This document shows positions 26,971-36,886 of a stretch of 46,054 nucleotides of DNA, piece after piece; position 1 is the stretch's first letter, and every line of letters starts with the position of its first letter. The notes under the pieces are model-generated. The model did no database searches, had not been told where the DNA came from, and worked only from the letters and a program-made list of their open reading frames with translations. Position numbers and translations under genes: made by a program. The DNA comes from Candidatus Zambryskibacteria bacterium RIFOXYD1_FULL_40_13. GTDB taxonomy: Bacteria; Patescibacteriota; Minisyncoccia; Phycocordibacterales; DATDWN01. Where the stretch lies: the NCBI GenBank assembly GCA_001824295.1, contig MHWY01000002.1, forward strand, positions 27,224 through 73,277, given 5' to 3'.

Positions 26971-28071
26971 ATGAGTCAGCTTAGCATCGGCATTGTGGGT
27001 CTACCAAATGTGGGGAAGTCCACACTTTTTAATGCACTAACAAAGAAGGCTGTACCAGCCGAGAATTATCCTTTTTGTACCATAGACCCATCCGTGGGTA
27101 TTGTTCCTGTGCCAGACGAAAGGCTTTGGAAACTTTCCGAACTTTCTAAATCAGCCAAAACCATTCCGGCCGTTGTGGAGTTTGTTGATATCGCAGGGCT
27201 TGTCAAAGGTGCTTCAGAGGGGGAAGGTTTGGGCAATAAATTTCTTTCAAACATTCGTGAGGTAGATGCTATCGTTGAGGTAGTTCGTATTTTTGATGAT
27301 GACAAAATAATCCATGTGCATGGGGGGATTGACCCCATTTCTGATATTGAGGTTATAAATTTTGAACTTATTTTGGTTGATGAGGAAACAGTAGAAAAAA
27401 GACTATCAAATCTACAGAAGGATATAAAAGCCGGCAAAAAGGAAGCGGTTTTTGAAGGTGAGGTTTTGGCGAAAACTTTGGCTCATATAAAGCAAGGAAA
27501 GCTGGTGAATAGTCTAGAACTAGATGAAAAAGAGAGACTGGTTGTGAAGATGCTCAACCTCCTTACTTTCAAACCAATAATGTATGCACTGAATAAAAAA
27601 GCTGGTGGAAAAAACTTAGATGAGCTAAATGATGATAGATACAAGAAACTTCTGGAATTTTTCAAAACAGAGAAAGCACAGTGGGTAATAATTGATGCGG
27701 GAATTGAGAATGAACTAAAAGACCTGGAGGGGGAAGAAAAAGAGATGTTCAGGAATGAACTTGGTGGGAAGGATGACGGTATAGATAGCCTTATAAAGGT
27801 CGGCTACACCCTTTTAAACCTGATTACATATTTTACTACTGGAGAAGACGAATCAAGGGCCTGGACTGTTATACGCGGTTCCACGGCACCTGTAGCTGGC
27901 CAAGCCATACATACAGACTTTAAGGATAAATTTATCCGTGCCGAGGTGGTGTTTAATCAGGACCTGCTTTCTTCTGGTTCATACGCTACTGCTCGTGAGA
28001 AGGGGCTTGTTAGGACTGAAGGCAAGGAATATGTGGTGAAAGATGGAGATGTTATTGAGTTTAAGATATAA
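26971..28071 (+). CDS. ychF: YchF/OLA1-type GTPase
   Basis: IGIVGLPNVGKSTLFNALTKK...AENYPFCTIDPSVGIV and a C-terminal TGS domain. Confidence 0.97.
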   Translation: MSQLSIGIVGLPNVGKSTLFNALTKKAVPAENYPFCTIDPSVGIVPVPDERLWKLSELSKSAKTIPAVVEFVDIAGLVKGASEGEGLGNKFLSNIREVDAIVEVVRIFDDDKIIHVHGGIDPISDIEVINFELILVDEETVEKRLSNLQKDIKAGKKEAVFEGEVLAKTLAHIKQGKLVNSLELDEKERLVVKMLNLLTFKPIMYALNKKAGGKNLDELNDDRYKKLLEFFKTEKAQWVIIDAGIENELKDLEGEEKEMFRNELGGKDDGIDSLIKVGYTLLNLITYFTTGEDESRAWTVIRGSTAPVAGQAIHTDFKDKFIRAEVVFNQDLLSSGSYATAREKGLVRTEGKEYVVKDGDVIEFKI

Positions 28072-28135
28072 TCAATTTCTGTTGATTTTTACTTATATGT
28101 TATAATTAGTGAATTACCACTAATACATATTTGCC

Positions 28136-28534
28136 ATGAAAAAAGGATATAAAAATAATATAGAAAAATTAACAACAGAAAACATTAGTTTTAGAAAAGT
28201 GCTTTACACTGGTGAGCAAAGTCAGCTTGTGCTGATGAGCCTCATTCCAGGAGAGGAAATAGGAACAGAAGTTCATCCAGACAATGACCAATTCTTTAGA
28301 TTTGAATCTGGAACTGGAGATGTCAGAATAAACGATGCATCATACTCGGTTGGTGACGGTGATGCCGTTGTTGTTCCAAAGGGTGCGACACATAATGTGG
28401 TAAATACTGGAAAGGAAGCTCTAAAGTTTTATACGATATATAGCCCTGCACACCACAAAGACGGTATAGAGCGTGTGACAAAGGAAGAGGCGGTGTCACA
28501 GGAAGCCGATTTTGACGGCATAACTACTGAGTAA
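28136..28534 (+). CDS. Cupin-domain protein
   Basis: EIGTEVHPDNDQFFRFESGTGDVRIND...GDAVVVPKGATHNVVNTG. Confidence 0.9.
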   Translation: MKKGYKNNIEKLTTENISFRKVLYTGEQSQLVLMSLIPGEEIGTEVHPDNDQFFRFESGTGDVRINDASYSVGDGDAVVVPKGATHNVVNTGKEALKFYTIYSPAHHKDGIERVTKEEAVSQEADFDGITTE

Positions 28535-28555
28535 ATTATAATTAACTTTACTATT

Positions 28556-29482
28556 ATGAATCCACAAACAAAAACAAGTGCTAGTGATTTTTTTCTAAAT
28601 CTCGGGGCAATCGTTGCTATCTATATGGTAGTGATTAATCTTCTGACACTACTTTTCACAGTTATAAATAGGGCTTACCCTCCAGTAAGTAAAGCCTATG
28701 GTTACTTTGGTAGCTCTACAATAAGCTGGCCAGTAGCTACGCTTATAATTGTATTTCCAATTTTCGTTTTGCTTATGTGGCTACTTGAAAGAAGCTATAA
28801 GGTTGAGCCAGAAAAACGACAAGTTGCAATTAAGAGATGGCTAACGTTTATTACTTTGTTTGTTGCCGGGATTGCTTTGGCTATAGATTTAGTTACTGTA
28901 TTGTATCATTTTATTGATGGTCAGGATTTGACAGCATCTTTCCTTCTAAAAGTTCTCTCTGTATTTGTTGTCACCTTGGGTGTGTTTCTATACTACCTTT
29001 CTGACATACGAGGAAAACTAACATCCGCATCTAGAAGGATCTGGTTGGTTGTGGCGGTTGTGGTTATGGTCGCTTCGGTTGTTTGGGGATTTGCTGTACT
29101 TGGTTCTCCGGCAACACAAAGACTTTACAAATATGATGAACAAAAATCCAACGACTTGTCTAACATTAATTCTGAAATCATGAACTCCTATTCTCAAAAA
29201 GGTGCTCTTCCAGAGAAACTTGCAGATATGAGTGGGTATTACATTCCAGTTGTTGACTCTCAAACAGGGCAACCATACACATACGAAAAAACAGGTGATT
29301 TAACATACAAACTATGTGCAGAATTCAACAAGGCAACACTGGGTGTCAATGAAAAAGACCAAGTTATCAGAACTGTAGATTATGTAAGTCCGTTTTGGGC
29401 CCATCCAGAGGGTGAACATTGTTTTGAACAAACTATAAGCCCAAGTCTATATTACAAGGGAGCACCAGTGCCTGTCCGCTAA
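28556..29482 (+). CDS. DUF5671-like integral membrane protein
   Basis: N-terminal multi-TM region with a C-terminal soluble domain; SASDFFLNLGAIVAIYMVVINLLTLLFTVINRAYP. Confidence 0.65.
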   Translation: MNPQTKTSASDFFLNLGAIVAIYMVVINLLTLLFTVINRAYPPVSKAYGYFGSSTISWPVATLIIVFPIFVLLMWLLERSYKVEPEKRQVAIKRWLTFITLFVAGIALAIDLVTVLYHFIDGQDLTASFLLKVLSVFVVTLGVFLYYLSDIRGKLTSASRRIWLVVAVVVMVASVVWGFAVLGSPATQRLYKYDEQKSNDLSNINSEIMNSYSQKGALPEKLADMSGYYIPVVDSQTGQPYTYEKTGDLTYKLCAEFNKATLGVNEKDQVIRTVDYVSPFWAHPEGEHCFEQTISPSLYYKGAPVPVR

Positions 29483-29497
29483 CTAAACTCCTTAGAT

Positions 29498-29530
29498 AAA
29501 ACCACGCAAAAGATTTGCGTGGTTTTATTT
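29498..29530 (+). terminator. Intrinsic terminator
   Basis: AAACCACGCAAA-AGA-TTTGCGTGGTTTTATTTT. Confidence 0.85.
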
Positions 29531-29565
29531 TGCAAGCGGTTCTGTTTTTGATAGTATTGGTAGGT

Positions 29566-32199
29566 ATGAAAAATAATGTTCAAAATGAATACGACCATCT
29601 AGATATTGAAAAAAAGTGGCAAAAAGAGTGGGCCAGAAAAAAGGTCTATAAAACAGAAGCTCCTTCGACACGTTCAGGGCAAGCAAAGAAAAAGAAATGC
29701 TACGTTTTGGACATGTTTCCTTATCCAAGTGGTCTAGGTCTTCATGTTGGCCACCCAAAGGGATATATTGGCTCAGATGTTTTTGCACGAATGAGGAGAA
29801 TGCAAGGCTTCAATGTCTTGCATCCAATGGGTTATGATGCTTTCGGATTACCTGCTGAACAGTACGCCCTAGAACATAACATCGCACCACAGAAGGCGGT
29901 AATAGAAAATGTAAAAACCTTTGAAAGGCAGTTGAATAAAATAGGTCTTTCCTACGACTGGGATAGAAAGGTAAATACGACTGACCCAGATTTCTATCGT
30001 TGGACACAGTGGATTTTCCTAAAGCTTTTCGGTTCTTGGTACGGTTCAACAGGCTCACCGCAGGCAACACAAAAAGCTAGACCAATTTCAGAACTTATAA
30101 AGATTTTTGAAAAAGATGGGAATCAAAAAGTAAATAGTGTTTCAGGTAAAGTTCAGGTTTTCTCCGCTTCCGACTGGAAAGCTATGGATGAAAAAACAAA
30201 GCAAGATGTATTAATGAAATATCGTTTGGCATATGAGGGATATAGCGAGGTGAACTGGTGTCCTGTACTTGGTACAGTTCTTGCAAATGATGAGGTGGTT
30301 GATAGCTCTAAAGGGTTAGTTTCGGAAAGAGGTGGTTTCTTGGTTGTAAAAAAAGAAATGCGACAGTGGTTCTTGCGCATAACAGCCTATGCTCCAAGAT
30401 TACTTGCTGGCTTAGATACGCTTGATTGGTCTTCCCACATAAAAGAGATTCAGAGAAACTGGATAGGGGAAAGTCATGGTTTGTTATTTACTGCTAAAGT
30501 TAAGGATTCAGATATGGTCATTGAGACTTTTAATGCGCATTTTCAAGCTTGCTATGCTGATACTTTCTTTGTTATTGCTCCTGATCACCCTATGCTTCCA
30601 AAGCTAGTAGAGGGTGTTGCAAACGAAACCGAAATTTTAAGTAAGGCAAGAGAAATAGTTGATAAACGAGCAAAGTTTTCTGAGGGTGAATATAGAGAGA
30701 TAGATGGCATATTTACTGGTAGATATGTTGTTGACCCACTTGGTAACGGTGATTTACCTATCTGGGTAGCAAGCTTCGCCCTGAAGGACTACGGCACGGG
30801 GATAGTCAAATGCTCTGCACACGATGAGAGAGATTTTGCCTTTGCTAAAAAGTTTAATATAAAACTTAAAACAGTTTTGCTTCCAACAAACGAGCATCTT
30901 GGGAAGAAGGTATTGAACCAGGAAATATGTTTCTCCGATATGGTAAACGGTATTCTAACAGAACCAAAGGAGCTCATGGGCAAAATAGCCGGAGAAGCGA
31001 CAAAGGATATTATTAAATATGTAACATCCAGAGGTTTTGCAAAAGTACACACAACATACAAGATGCGAGATGCAGTTTTTGCAAGGCAAAGATACTGGGG
31101 TGAACCAATTCCACTGCGACACGATAAGGATGGAATAATCCATGAACTACGAGAGAAAGATTTACCTCTAAAGTTACCAAATGTTAAGTCATATGTTCCA
31201 ACAGGTACTGGAGAATCACCGCTTGCCGGAGTGTCATCTTGGGTAAAGGCTGGGCTAGAAACAAACACCATGCCTGGCTGGGCTGGTTCCTCCTGGTATT
31301 TCTTGCGGTATATGGATCCAAAAAACAAGAAGGCCTTCGCTGATATAAATGCTATAAAATATTGGAAAAATGTTGATATGTATGTGGGGGGTCAGGAGCA
31401 TGCAACGGGCCATCTACTGTACTCACGCTTCTGGTACAAATTTATGAAGGACTATGGCTTGGTTGTGACAGAGGAGCCATTCCAGACTCTCAGAAATCAA
31501 GGAATGATTTTGGGTAGTGATAATAGGAAAATGAGTAAGCGGTGGGGGAATGTTATAAATCCTGACGACATTGTCAAAATATATGGTGCCGACACCTTGC
31601 GTGTATATGAGATGTTCATGGGCCCCTTTGAGGCTTCGCTTCCATGGAGTACTGACAATATAATTGGCTCAAGGCGTTTTTTGGAGAAAGTGTGGAAGAT
31701 AAAACAGAAGGTGATAAAAAAAGGAAAAGTTGATTCAAAATTTGAAGTTTTGTTATATAAAACAATTAAAAAAATATCCGAAGATATTGAAGGTTTTTCA
31801 TTCAACACCTCTATTTCATCCATGATGATTCTTGTTAATGAAATGGAAAAACTAGAATCTGTTAGACAAAGTGACTTTGAGTTATTTTTGAAAATCCTGT
31901 CACCCTTTGCTCCGCACATAACAGAAGAATTGTGGAAACAGCTAGGTCACAAGAGTTTTTTGGTGTTGGAAAAATGGCCAAAAGTTGATTCTAAAAAAAC
32001 TCAAGAGTTGGAGGTTAAGATTGTTGTGCAGATTAATGGCAAGGTCAGAGCAAGCTTCGATACGCATTTTGGAGCTAGGGAGGACGAGGCGGTTTCAGGG
32101 GCGAGGGCTCTAAGAGAAGTGGAAAAATGGCTAATTAATAAGGAAATAATCAAGACTGTTTTTGTTCCAAATAGACTCATTAATTTTGTGACAAAATAA
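29566..32199 (+). CDS. leuS: Leucyl-tRNA synthetase
   Basis: KKCYVLDMFPYPSGLGLHVGHPKGYIGSDVFARM, NVLHPMGYDAFGLPAEQYAL, KMSKRWGNVINPDDIV; start moved to MKNNVQNEYDH downstream of the terminator. Confidence 0.97.
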   Translation: MKNNVQNEYDHLDIEKKWQKEWARKKVYKTEAPSTRSGQAKKKKCYVLDMFPYPSGLGLHVGHPKGYIGSDVFARMRRMQGFNVLHPMGYDAFGLPAEQYALEHNIAPQKAVIENVKTFERQLNKIGLSYDWDRKVNTTDPDFYRWTQWIFLKLFGSWYGSTGSPQATQKARPISELIKIFEKDGNQKVNSVSGKVQVFSASDWKAMDEKTKQDVLMKYRLAYEGYSEVNWCPVLGTVLANDEVVDSSKGLVSERGGFLVVKKEMRQWFLRITAYAPRLLAGLDTLDWSSHIKEIQRNWIGESHGLLFTAKVKDSDMVIETFNAHFQACYADTFFVIAPDHPMLPKLVEGVANETEILSKAREIVDKRAKFSEGEYREIDGIFTGRYVVDPLGNGDLPIWVASFALKDYGTGIVKCSAHDERDFAFAKKFNIKLKTVLLPTNEHLGKKVLNQEICFSDMVNGILTEPKELMGKIAGEATKDIIKYVTSRGFAKVHTTYKMRDAVFARQRYWGEPIPLRHDKDGIIHELREKDLPLKLPNVKSYVPTGTGESPLAGVSSWVKAGLETNTMPGWAGSSWYFLRYMDPKNKKAFADINAIKYWKNVDMYVGGQEHATGHLLYSRFWYKFMKDYGLVVTEEPFQTLRNQGMILGSDNRKMSKRWGNVINPDDIVKIYGADTLRVYEMFMGPFEASLPWSTDNIIGSRRFLEKVWKIKQKVIKKGKVDSKFEVLLYKTIKKISEDIEGFSFNTSISSMMILVNEMEKLESVRQSDFELFLKILSPFAPHITEELWKQLGHKSFLVLEKWPKVDSKKTQELEVKIVVQINGKVRASFDTHFGAREDEAVSGARALREVEKWLINKEIIKTVFVPNRLINFVTK
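29659..29684 (+). repeat. REP-like sequence in frame inside leuS
   Basis: GCTCCTTCGACACGTTCAGGGCAAGC, encoding APSTRSGQA between KKVYKTE and KKKKCYVLDMFPYPSG. Confidence 0.55.
30042..30068 (+). repeat. Second REP-like sequence in frame inside leuS
   Basis: CGGTTCAACAGGCTCACCGCAGGCAAC, encoding GSTGSPQAT within the SWY...QKARPISELI segment. Confidence 0.45.
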
Positions 32200-32313
32200 T
32201 CGCTGTTGGGTCTACTGCATGTTTCGGTCAAGGCTTGACTAAAATAGACAATAATGATACAAATAAGATACATTTGTTGTAACTAATTTAATAATTTATT
32301 AGAAACATATATT

Positions 32314-33351
32314 ATGATAGAAAAATCACCAATCACCTTCAAACCAAAACAAGTGGTCAAAAAGCTACTAGCAGTTTTGGGCGATAGGTCACAAGATGTA
32401 CTAGTAAATCGTTTTGGCTTGGGTAATGACACAAAGAGAATGACACTAGAGGCGATTGGTAAGAAGTACAAGATAACACGAGAGAGAGTACGACAAATTG
32501 AAAACTATTCAATCATAAACATAAGGAAATCCAAAGAGTATGTTAAAGAATCCTTGATCTTTGCTGAACTCAAGGAAATTATTTCAAGTCTTGGTTCCAC
32601 AATAACCGAAGACAGTTTGCTAAAGCATTTATCAAAGGATAAAAGCATACAGAACTGCGTGCACTTCCTACTTGTTGTGGGTGAGGATTTTCATAAAGAA
32701 AAAGAAGATAATGAATTCAAACATCGCTGGACTGTTGATAAGGAATTATCAAAAAAAATTCACTCTTCTCTACGACAGCTATATAGTACACTTTCTGATG
32801 ACGAGATTTTACTTGAATCAGACATGGTAGAAAAGTTTCTTGAACACCTTAAGGATGTATCAGATAAATACAAGAATGAAGAGATTGCAAAAAGATGGTT
32901 AGCTCTATCAAAACTTATAGACAAAAACCCTCTTGGAGAATGGGGTAAATCCAAATCAACCAACATAAATGCAAAGGGGATGAGAGACTACGCCTTCTTG
33001 GTTATAAGGCGACATGGTTCACCAATACACTTCAGAGAAGTAGCAAAACTTATTACCGAACTGTTCAAGAAAAAAGCTCACATTGCCACAACCCACAATG
33101 AACTAATAAAAGACCCAAGATTTGTGCTAGTTGGTCGCGGACTTTATGCTCTATCAGAGTGGGGATATATGAGTGGGGTGGTAAAGGATGTTATCAAGAC
33201 TGTTTTAGACAAAAATGGGCCAATGACCAAAGAAGAAATCATTAAGAAAGTACTGAAGGAGAGATATGTTAAGGAAAATACAATAATGGTCAATCTTCAG
33301 AATCCAAAATACTTCAGAAAATCAAAGGATGGTAAGTATAGTGCAGTCTAG
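32314..33351 (+). CDS. Sigma-70 region-4-like HTH fused to HARE-HTH-like domain(s)
   Basis: RMTLEAIGKKYKITRERVRQIENYSIINIRKS (region 4) plus RRHGSPIHFREVAKLITELFKKKAHIATTHNELIKDPRFVLVGRGLYALSEWGY (HARE-HTH-like). Confidence 0.8.
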   Translation: MIEKSPITFKPKQVVKKLLAVLGDRSQDVLVNRFGLGNDTKRMTLEAIGKKYKITRERVRQIENYSIINIRKSKEYVKESLIFAELKEIISSLGSTITEDSLLKHLSKDKSIQNCVHFLLVVGEDFHKEKEDNEFKHRWTVDKELSKKIHSSLRQLYSTLSDDEILLESDMVEKFLEHLKDVSDKYKNEEIAKRWLALSKLIDKNPLGEWGKSKSTNINAKGMRDYAFLVIRRHGSPIHFREVAKLITELFKKKAHIATTHNELIKDPRFVLVGRGLYALSEWGYMSGVVKDVIKTVLDKNGPMTKEEIIKKVLKERYVKENTIMVNLQNPKYFRKSKDGKYSAV

Positions 33352-33466
33352 CAACCCTTTATATATTGCAGAATAACAGCAAAGCACTCCACAATGGAGT
33401 GTTTTGATTATCTAACATTCAAACAAATAGGGTGGTTTTTTTTATTTATTCAGATATAATTGTATT

Positions 33467-34732
33467 ATGTTTGAATCATTTTTTGAGGTTTTTTCAAATA
33501 ACAACATCATTTTAGTATTAAAAATACTCTACTATATATTCTTTATCTTTATTCCTTTTGTACTAGCGGTATTTGTGTGGGATTTATGGATTGATTACAG
33601 ACAAGCACTATTTTTTGCAAAGCAGGAGTATTTGCTACTTGAAGTTAAGTTGCCTAAAGATATTTTTAAATCACCGAGAGCAATGGAGTTTTTTTTGAAC
33701 GGTTTGCACCAACCTTTTGGTGATGGTAACTGGTATTTAAAATGGTGGCAAGGTTCTACTCGCCCATGGTTTTCTCTAGAAGTTGTGTCTATCGATGGTG
33801 CTGTGCATTTTTATATATGGACGAGGAAGAGTTATAAAAACGCAATTGAATCAAATTTATATTCCCAGTATCCTGGGATAGAAATATTTACTGTTCCTGA
33901 CTATGTAAATCAAGTAAGTTTTGATCCTGAAACAACAGGTTTATTCGCTTGTGAATTTGGATTGACTAAACCCGATGTCTATCCGATAAAGACCTATGTT
34001 GACTATGGAATGGATAAGGATCAAAAGGAAGAGTATAAGATTGACCCACTGACTCCACTTATTGAATTCTTTGGATCAGTTGGAAGAGGTAATCAAATCT
34101 GGTTGCAAATTATTGTCAGATCTCACGCAAACGAAGACGCACAAAACAATCCTAATAAAGATGATCTTCGTTGGTCAAAAGCAGCGTCAGAAGAGATAAA
34201 GAAAATATTTGAAAAAACAAAACCCGAAAAGAAAGAAGCGGAAGATAAAGATAAAAAAGAAAACGGCAGACTTCCCACAAAAGGCGAGGTTGAAATAGTG
34301 GCGGCACTAGAAAGAAGTATTTCAAAAAAAGGATATGACGTTGGTATGAGGGCTATTTATATCGCGCCCAAGGATATATTTAGCAGTGGTAATATAGGAG
34401 CAATAATTGGAGGCATAACGCACTTTAACTCAAATGATCTAAATGGCTTTAAACCAAGCTTGGCTGGTTCTGCCTACGCTGCGCCAAGGTATGAGTTTTT
34501 TCCCTGGAAGTTATGGAAAAACAAAAATATAAATATTGAAAAAAGTGGTATGTTTGATGCGTACAAACGTAGGGCGTATTTTCATAGACCATATAAGGCA
34601 GTGAAGTATTTTATTCTAAACACCGAAGAATTAGCTACAGTTTATCATTTTATGGGTAGTGTATCGGCAACCCCAACATTTACTCGTATTGAGTCTAGAA
34701 AAGCTGAAGCGCCAGTTAACTTGCCTGTTTAA
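33467..34732 (+). CDS. Membrane-anchored hypothetical protein, 421 aa
   Basis: N-terminal TM then a long soluble region; ends adjacent to mltG. Confidence 0.75.
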   Translation: MFESFFEVFSNNNIILVLKILYYIFFIFIPFVLAVFVWDLWIDYRQALFFAKQEYLLLEVKLPKDIFKSPRAMEFFLNGLHQPFGDGNWYLKWWQGSTRPWFSLEVVSIDGAVHFYIWTRKSYKNAIESNLYSQYPGIEIFTVPDYVNQVSFDPETTGLFACEFGLTKPDVYPIKTYVDYGMDKDQKEEYKIDPLTPLIEFFGSVGRGNQIWLQIIVRSHANEDAQNNPNKDDLRWSKAASEEIKKIFEKTKPEKKEAEDKDKKENGRLPTKGEVEIVAALERSISKKGYDVGMRAIYIAPKDIFSSGNIGAIIGGITHFNSNDLNGFKPSLAGSAYAAPRYEFFPWKLWKNKNINIEKSGMFDAYKRRAYFHRPYKAVKYFILNTEELATVYHFMGSVSATPTFTRIESRKAEAPVNLPV

Positions 34733-34737
34733 TCTAT

Positions 34738-35748
34738 ATGGAAGAAAACCAGAGATTCATTGAAAGGTGGTTGAAAGAGGTTCGCGATTATTTTCTTGCA
34801 CACAAAATAAATAAAAAAAAGGCAACTTTTGCATTCCTTATTGCCTTCTTTTTAGCACTCTCTTTATCGTTGTTGTTTTCTGCCCCAAAGAAGTTTCCTG
34901 TCGGCACTATTTTGAAAGTAAATTCTGGGCAATCACTTCAAACTATTACTCTGGATTTGCATGAAAAAAATATCATAAGGTCAAAGTTGTTTTTTCGCTC
35001 TCTTGTGATTTTGTTTGGGGGAGAAAAAAGGGTGATTGCTGGTGACTATTTGTTGGAAAAACGCGAGGGAACCTTTTCACTTGCCAGAAGATTGGTAAAT
35101 GGTAAGTTCCAAATTGATACGATTAAAATTACTATTCCAGAAGGTTGGAATGCTTTTCAAATAGCCGATTACTTAGAGAAAAACCTATTACTGTTTGATA
35201 AAGAAACCTTTCTTGATTTAGCAAAACCAAAAGAGGGGTATTTGTTTCCAGATACATACTTTGTTTCAAGGTCTGTTACTCCGGTGGAGATAATAAAGAT
35301 GCTTGAGGATAACTTTGAAAAGAGAGTTGAGTCAATCAGTCAAAGTTTTAGGAACTCAACAAAATCTGAAAAGCAAATAATTATAATGGCTTCAATACTG
35401 GAAGGAGAAGCGTTACCAAAAGATAGAAATGTTGTGGCAGGTATTCTTTGGAAGAGATTAGAAATGGGCATGCCACTTCAAGTTGATTCCACCTTCATGT
35501 ATGTCAATGGAAAAAATACCTACGAGTTGACACTTGATGATTTGAAGATTGATTCTCTATATAACACATACAAATACAAAGGTCTTCCACCGGGACCAAT
35601 AAACAACCCTGGTATTGAGGCAATGGTAAGCGCAATGAATCCAGTTAAAACAAAATATCTATATTTTTTGACAGAAAAAGATGGAACTATTCACTATGCT
35701 AGTACCTTTGAGGAGCACAAAAGAAACAAAGAGCTGTATCTGAAGTAA
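34738..35748 (+). CDS. mltG: Endolytic transglycosylase MltG
   Basis: TITIPEGWNAFQIADYLE, EGYLFPDTYFV, IMASILEGEALPKDRNVVAGILWKRLEMGMPLQVDSTFMY, YNTYKYKGLPPGPINNPG. Confidence 0.95.
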   Translation: MEENQRFIERWLKEVRDYFLAHKINKKKATFAFLIAFFLALSLSLLFSAPKKFPVGTILKVNSGQSLQTITLDLHEKNIIRSKLFFRSLVILFGGEKRVIAGDYLLEKREGTFSLARRLVNGKFQIDTIKITIPEGWNAFQIADYLEKNLLLFDKETFLDLAKPKEGYLFPDTYFVSRSVTPVEIIKMLEDNFEKRVESISQSFRNSTKSEKQIIIMASILEGEALPKDRNVVAGILWKRLEMGMPLQVDSTFMYVNGKNTYELTLDDLKIDSLYNTYKYKGLPPGPINNPGIEAMVSAMNPVKTKYLYFLTEKDGTIHYASTFEEHKRNKELYLK

Positions 35749-35785
35749 TTCTAGTCATTTCGGGAGATTGTGGTATAAATGTTTT

Positions 35786-36868
35786 ATGAACAAAAAGCCA
35801 AAGGTCTTTGTTGGAGTATCTGGTGGGGTTGATTCCTCGGTGGCTTTGGCTTTGCTAAAAAAAGATGGGTATGATGTAACTGGTGTCTTTCTTAAAGTTT
35901 GGCATCCGGATTTTCTGCCGTGCGAATGGAAAGAGGAGCGAAGAAGTGCCATGAGGGTCTGTGCAACAATGGAAGTACCCTTCATGACTATTGATTGTGA
36001 GACAGAGTATAAGAAGGATGTTGTTGACTATATGATTCGTGAGTATTCACTGGGTCGTGTTCCAAATCCCGATGTTTTTTGTAACAAATATGTAAAGTTT
36101 GGTGTTTTCCTAAAAAAAGCCTTGGAAATGGGTGCTGATTTTATTGCCACAGGTCACTATGCACAAAAATACGAACATACGAATAAATATGAGCTAAAAG
36201 AAGGAGTAGATAAGAATAAGGACCAGTCATATTTTCTATACACCCTAAATCAGGAACAGCTCCAAAAAGTCTTGTTTCCCATTGGTCACTTAACAAAACC
36301 AGAAGTGAGAAAGTTGGCACTGAAATTTAAGTTGCCAACAGCAACAAAAAAGGACAGTCAGGGTCTATGTTTTATTGGCAAAGTTGATATGAAAGATTTT
36401 CTTTCACATTACATTGAGATAAAGAGAGGTGATGTTTTGAACACAAAAAACGAAGTAATCGGGTATCACGACGGTGCAATGTTCTACACAATCGGACAGA
36501 GACACGGTTTCACTATTACGAGCAAGAGTAACGATGGGCCGAGGCTTTTCGTCATTTCTAAGGATTTAGAACAAAATACAATTAAGGTTGCTGATAAAGA
36601 AAGTGACGCTTCAGAGGTTTATTCAGTGAAAGAGTTATTCCTGCCCGAAATACACTTTATTTCTGACACTGACATAACTTTTCCATGCAAAATCAGTGCT
36701 CGCATTCGTTATAGGCAGGAGAAACAGGAGTGTACTCTTGAGAAAAAGACAGACGGTTTCCATATCCTATTTAACGAAAGTCAAAACGGAGTGCCGGTTG
36801 GTCAATCTGCCGTTCTCTATGATGGTGAGGTTTGTCTCGGGGGCGGAGTGATAGAAAAAACAAATTAA
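35786..36868 (+). CDS. mnmA: tRNA-specific 2-thiouridylase
   Basis: VFVGVSGGVDSSVALALLKKDGYDVTGVFLKVW, VPNPDVFCNKYVKFGVF, KDQSYFLYTL, KKDSQGLCFIGKVDMKDFL. Confidence 0.97.
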   Translation: MNKKPKVFVGVSGGVDSSVALALLKKDGYDVTGVFLKVWHPDFLPCEWKEERRSAMRVCATMEVPFMTIDCETEYKKDVVDYMIREYSLGRVPNPDVFCNKYVKFGVFLKKALEMGADFIATGHYAQKYEHTNKYELKEGVDKNKDQSYFLYTLNQEQLQKVLFPIGHLTKPEVRKLALKFKLPTATKKDSQGLCFIGKVDMKDFLSHYIEIKRGDVLNTKNEVIGYHDGAMFYTIGQRHGFTITSKSNDGPRLFVISKDLEQNTIKVADKESDASEVYSVKELFLPEIHFISDTDITFPCKISARIRYRQEKQECTLEKKTDGFHILFNESQNGVPVGQSAVLYDGEVCLGGGVIEKTN

Positions 36869-36886
36869 GTATGAGATAATTGCAGG

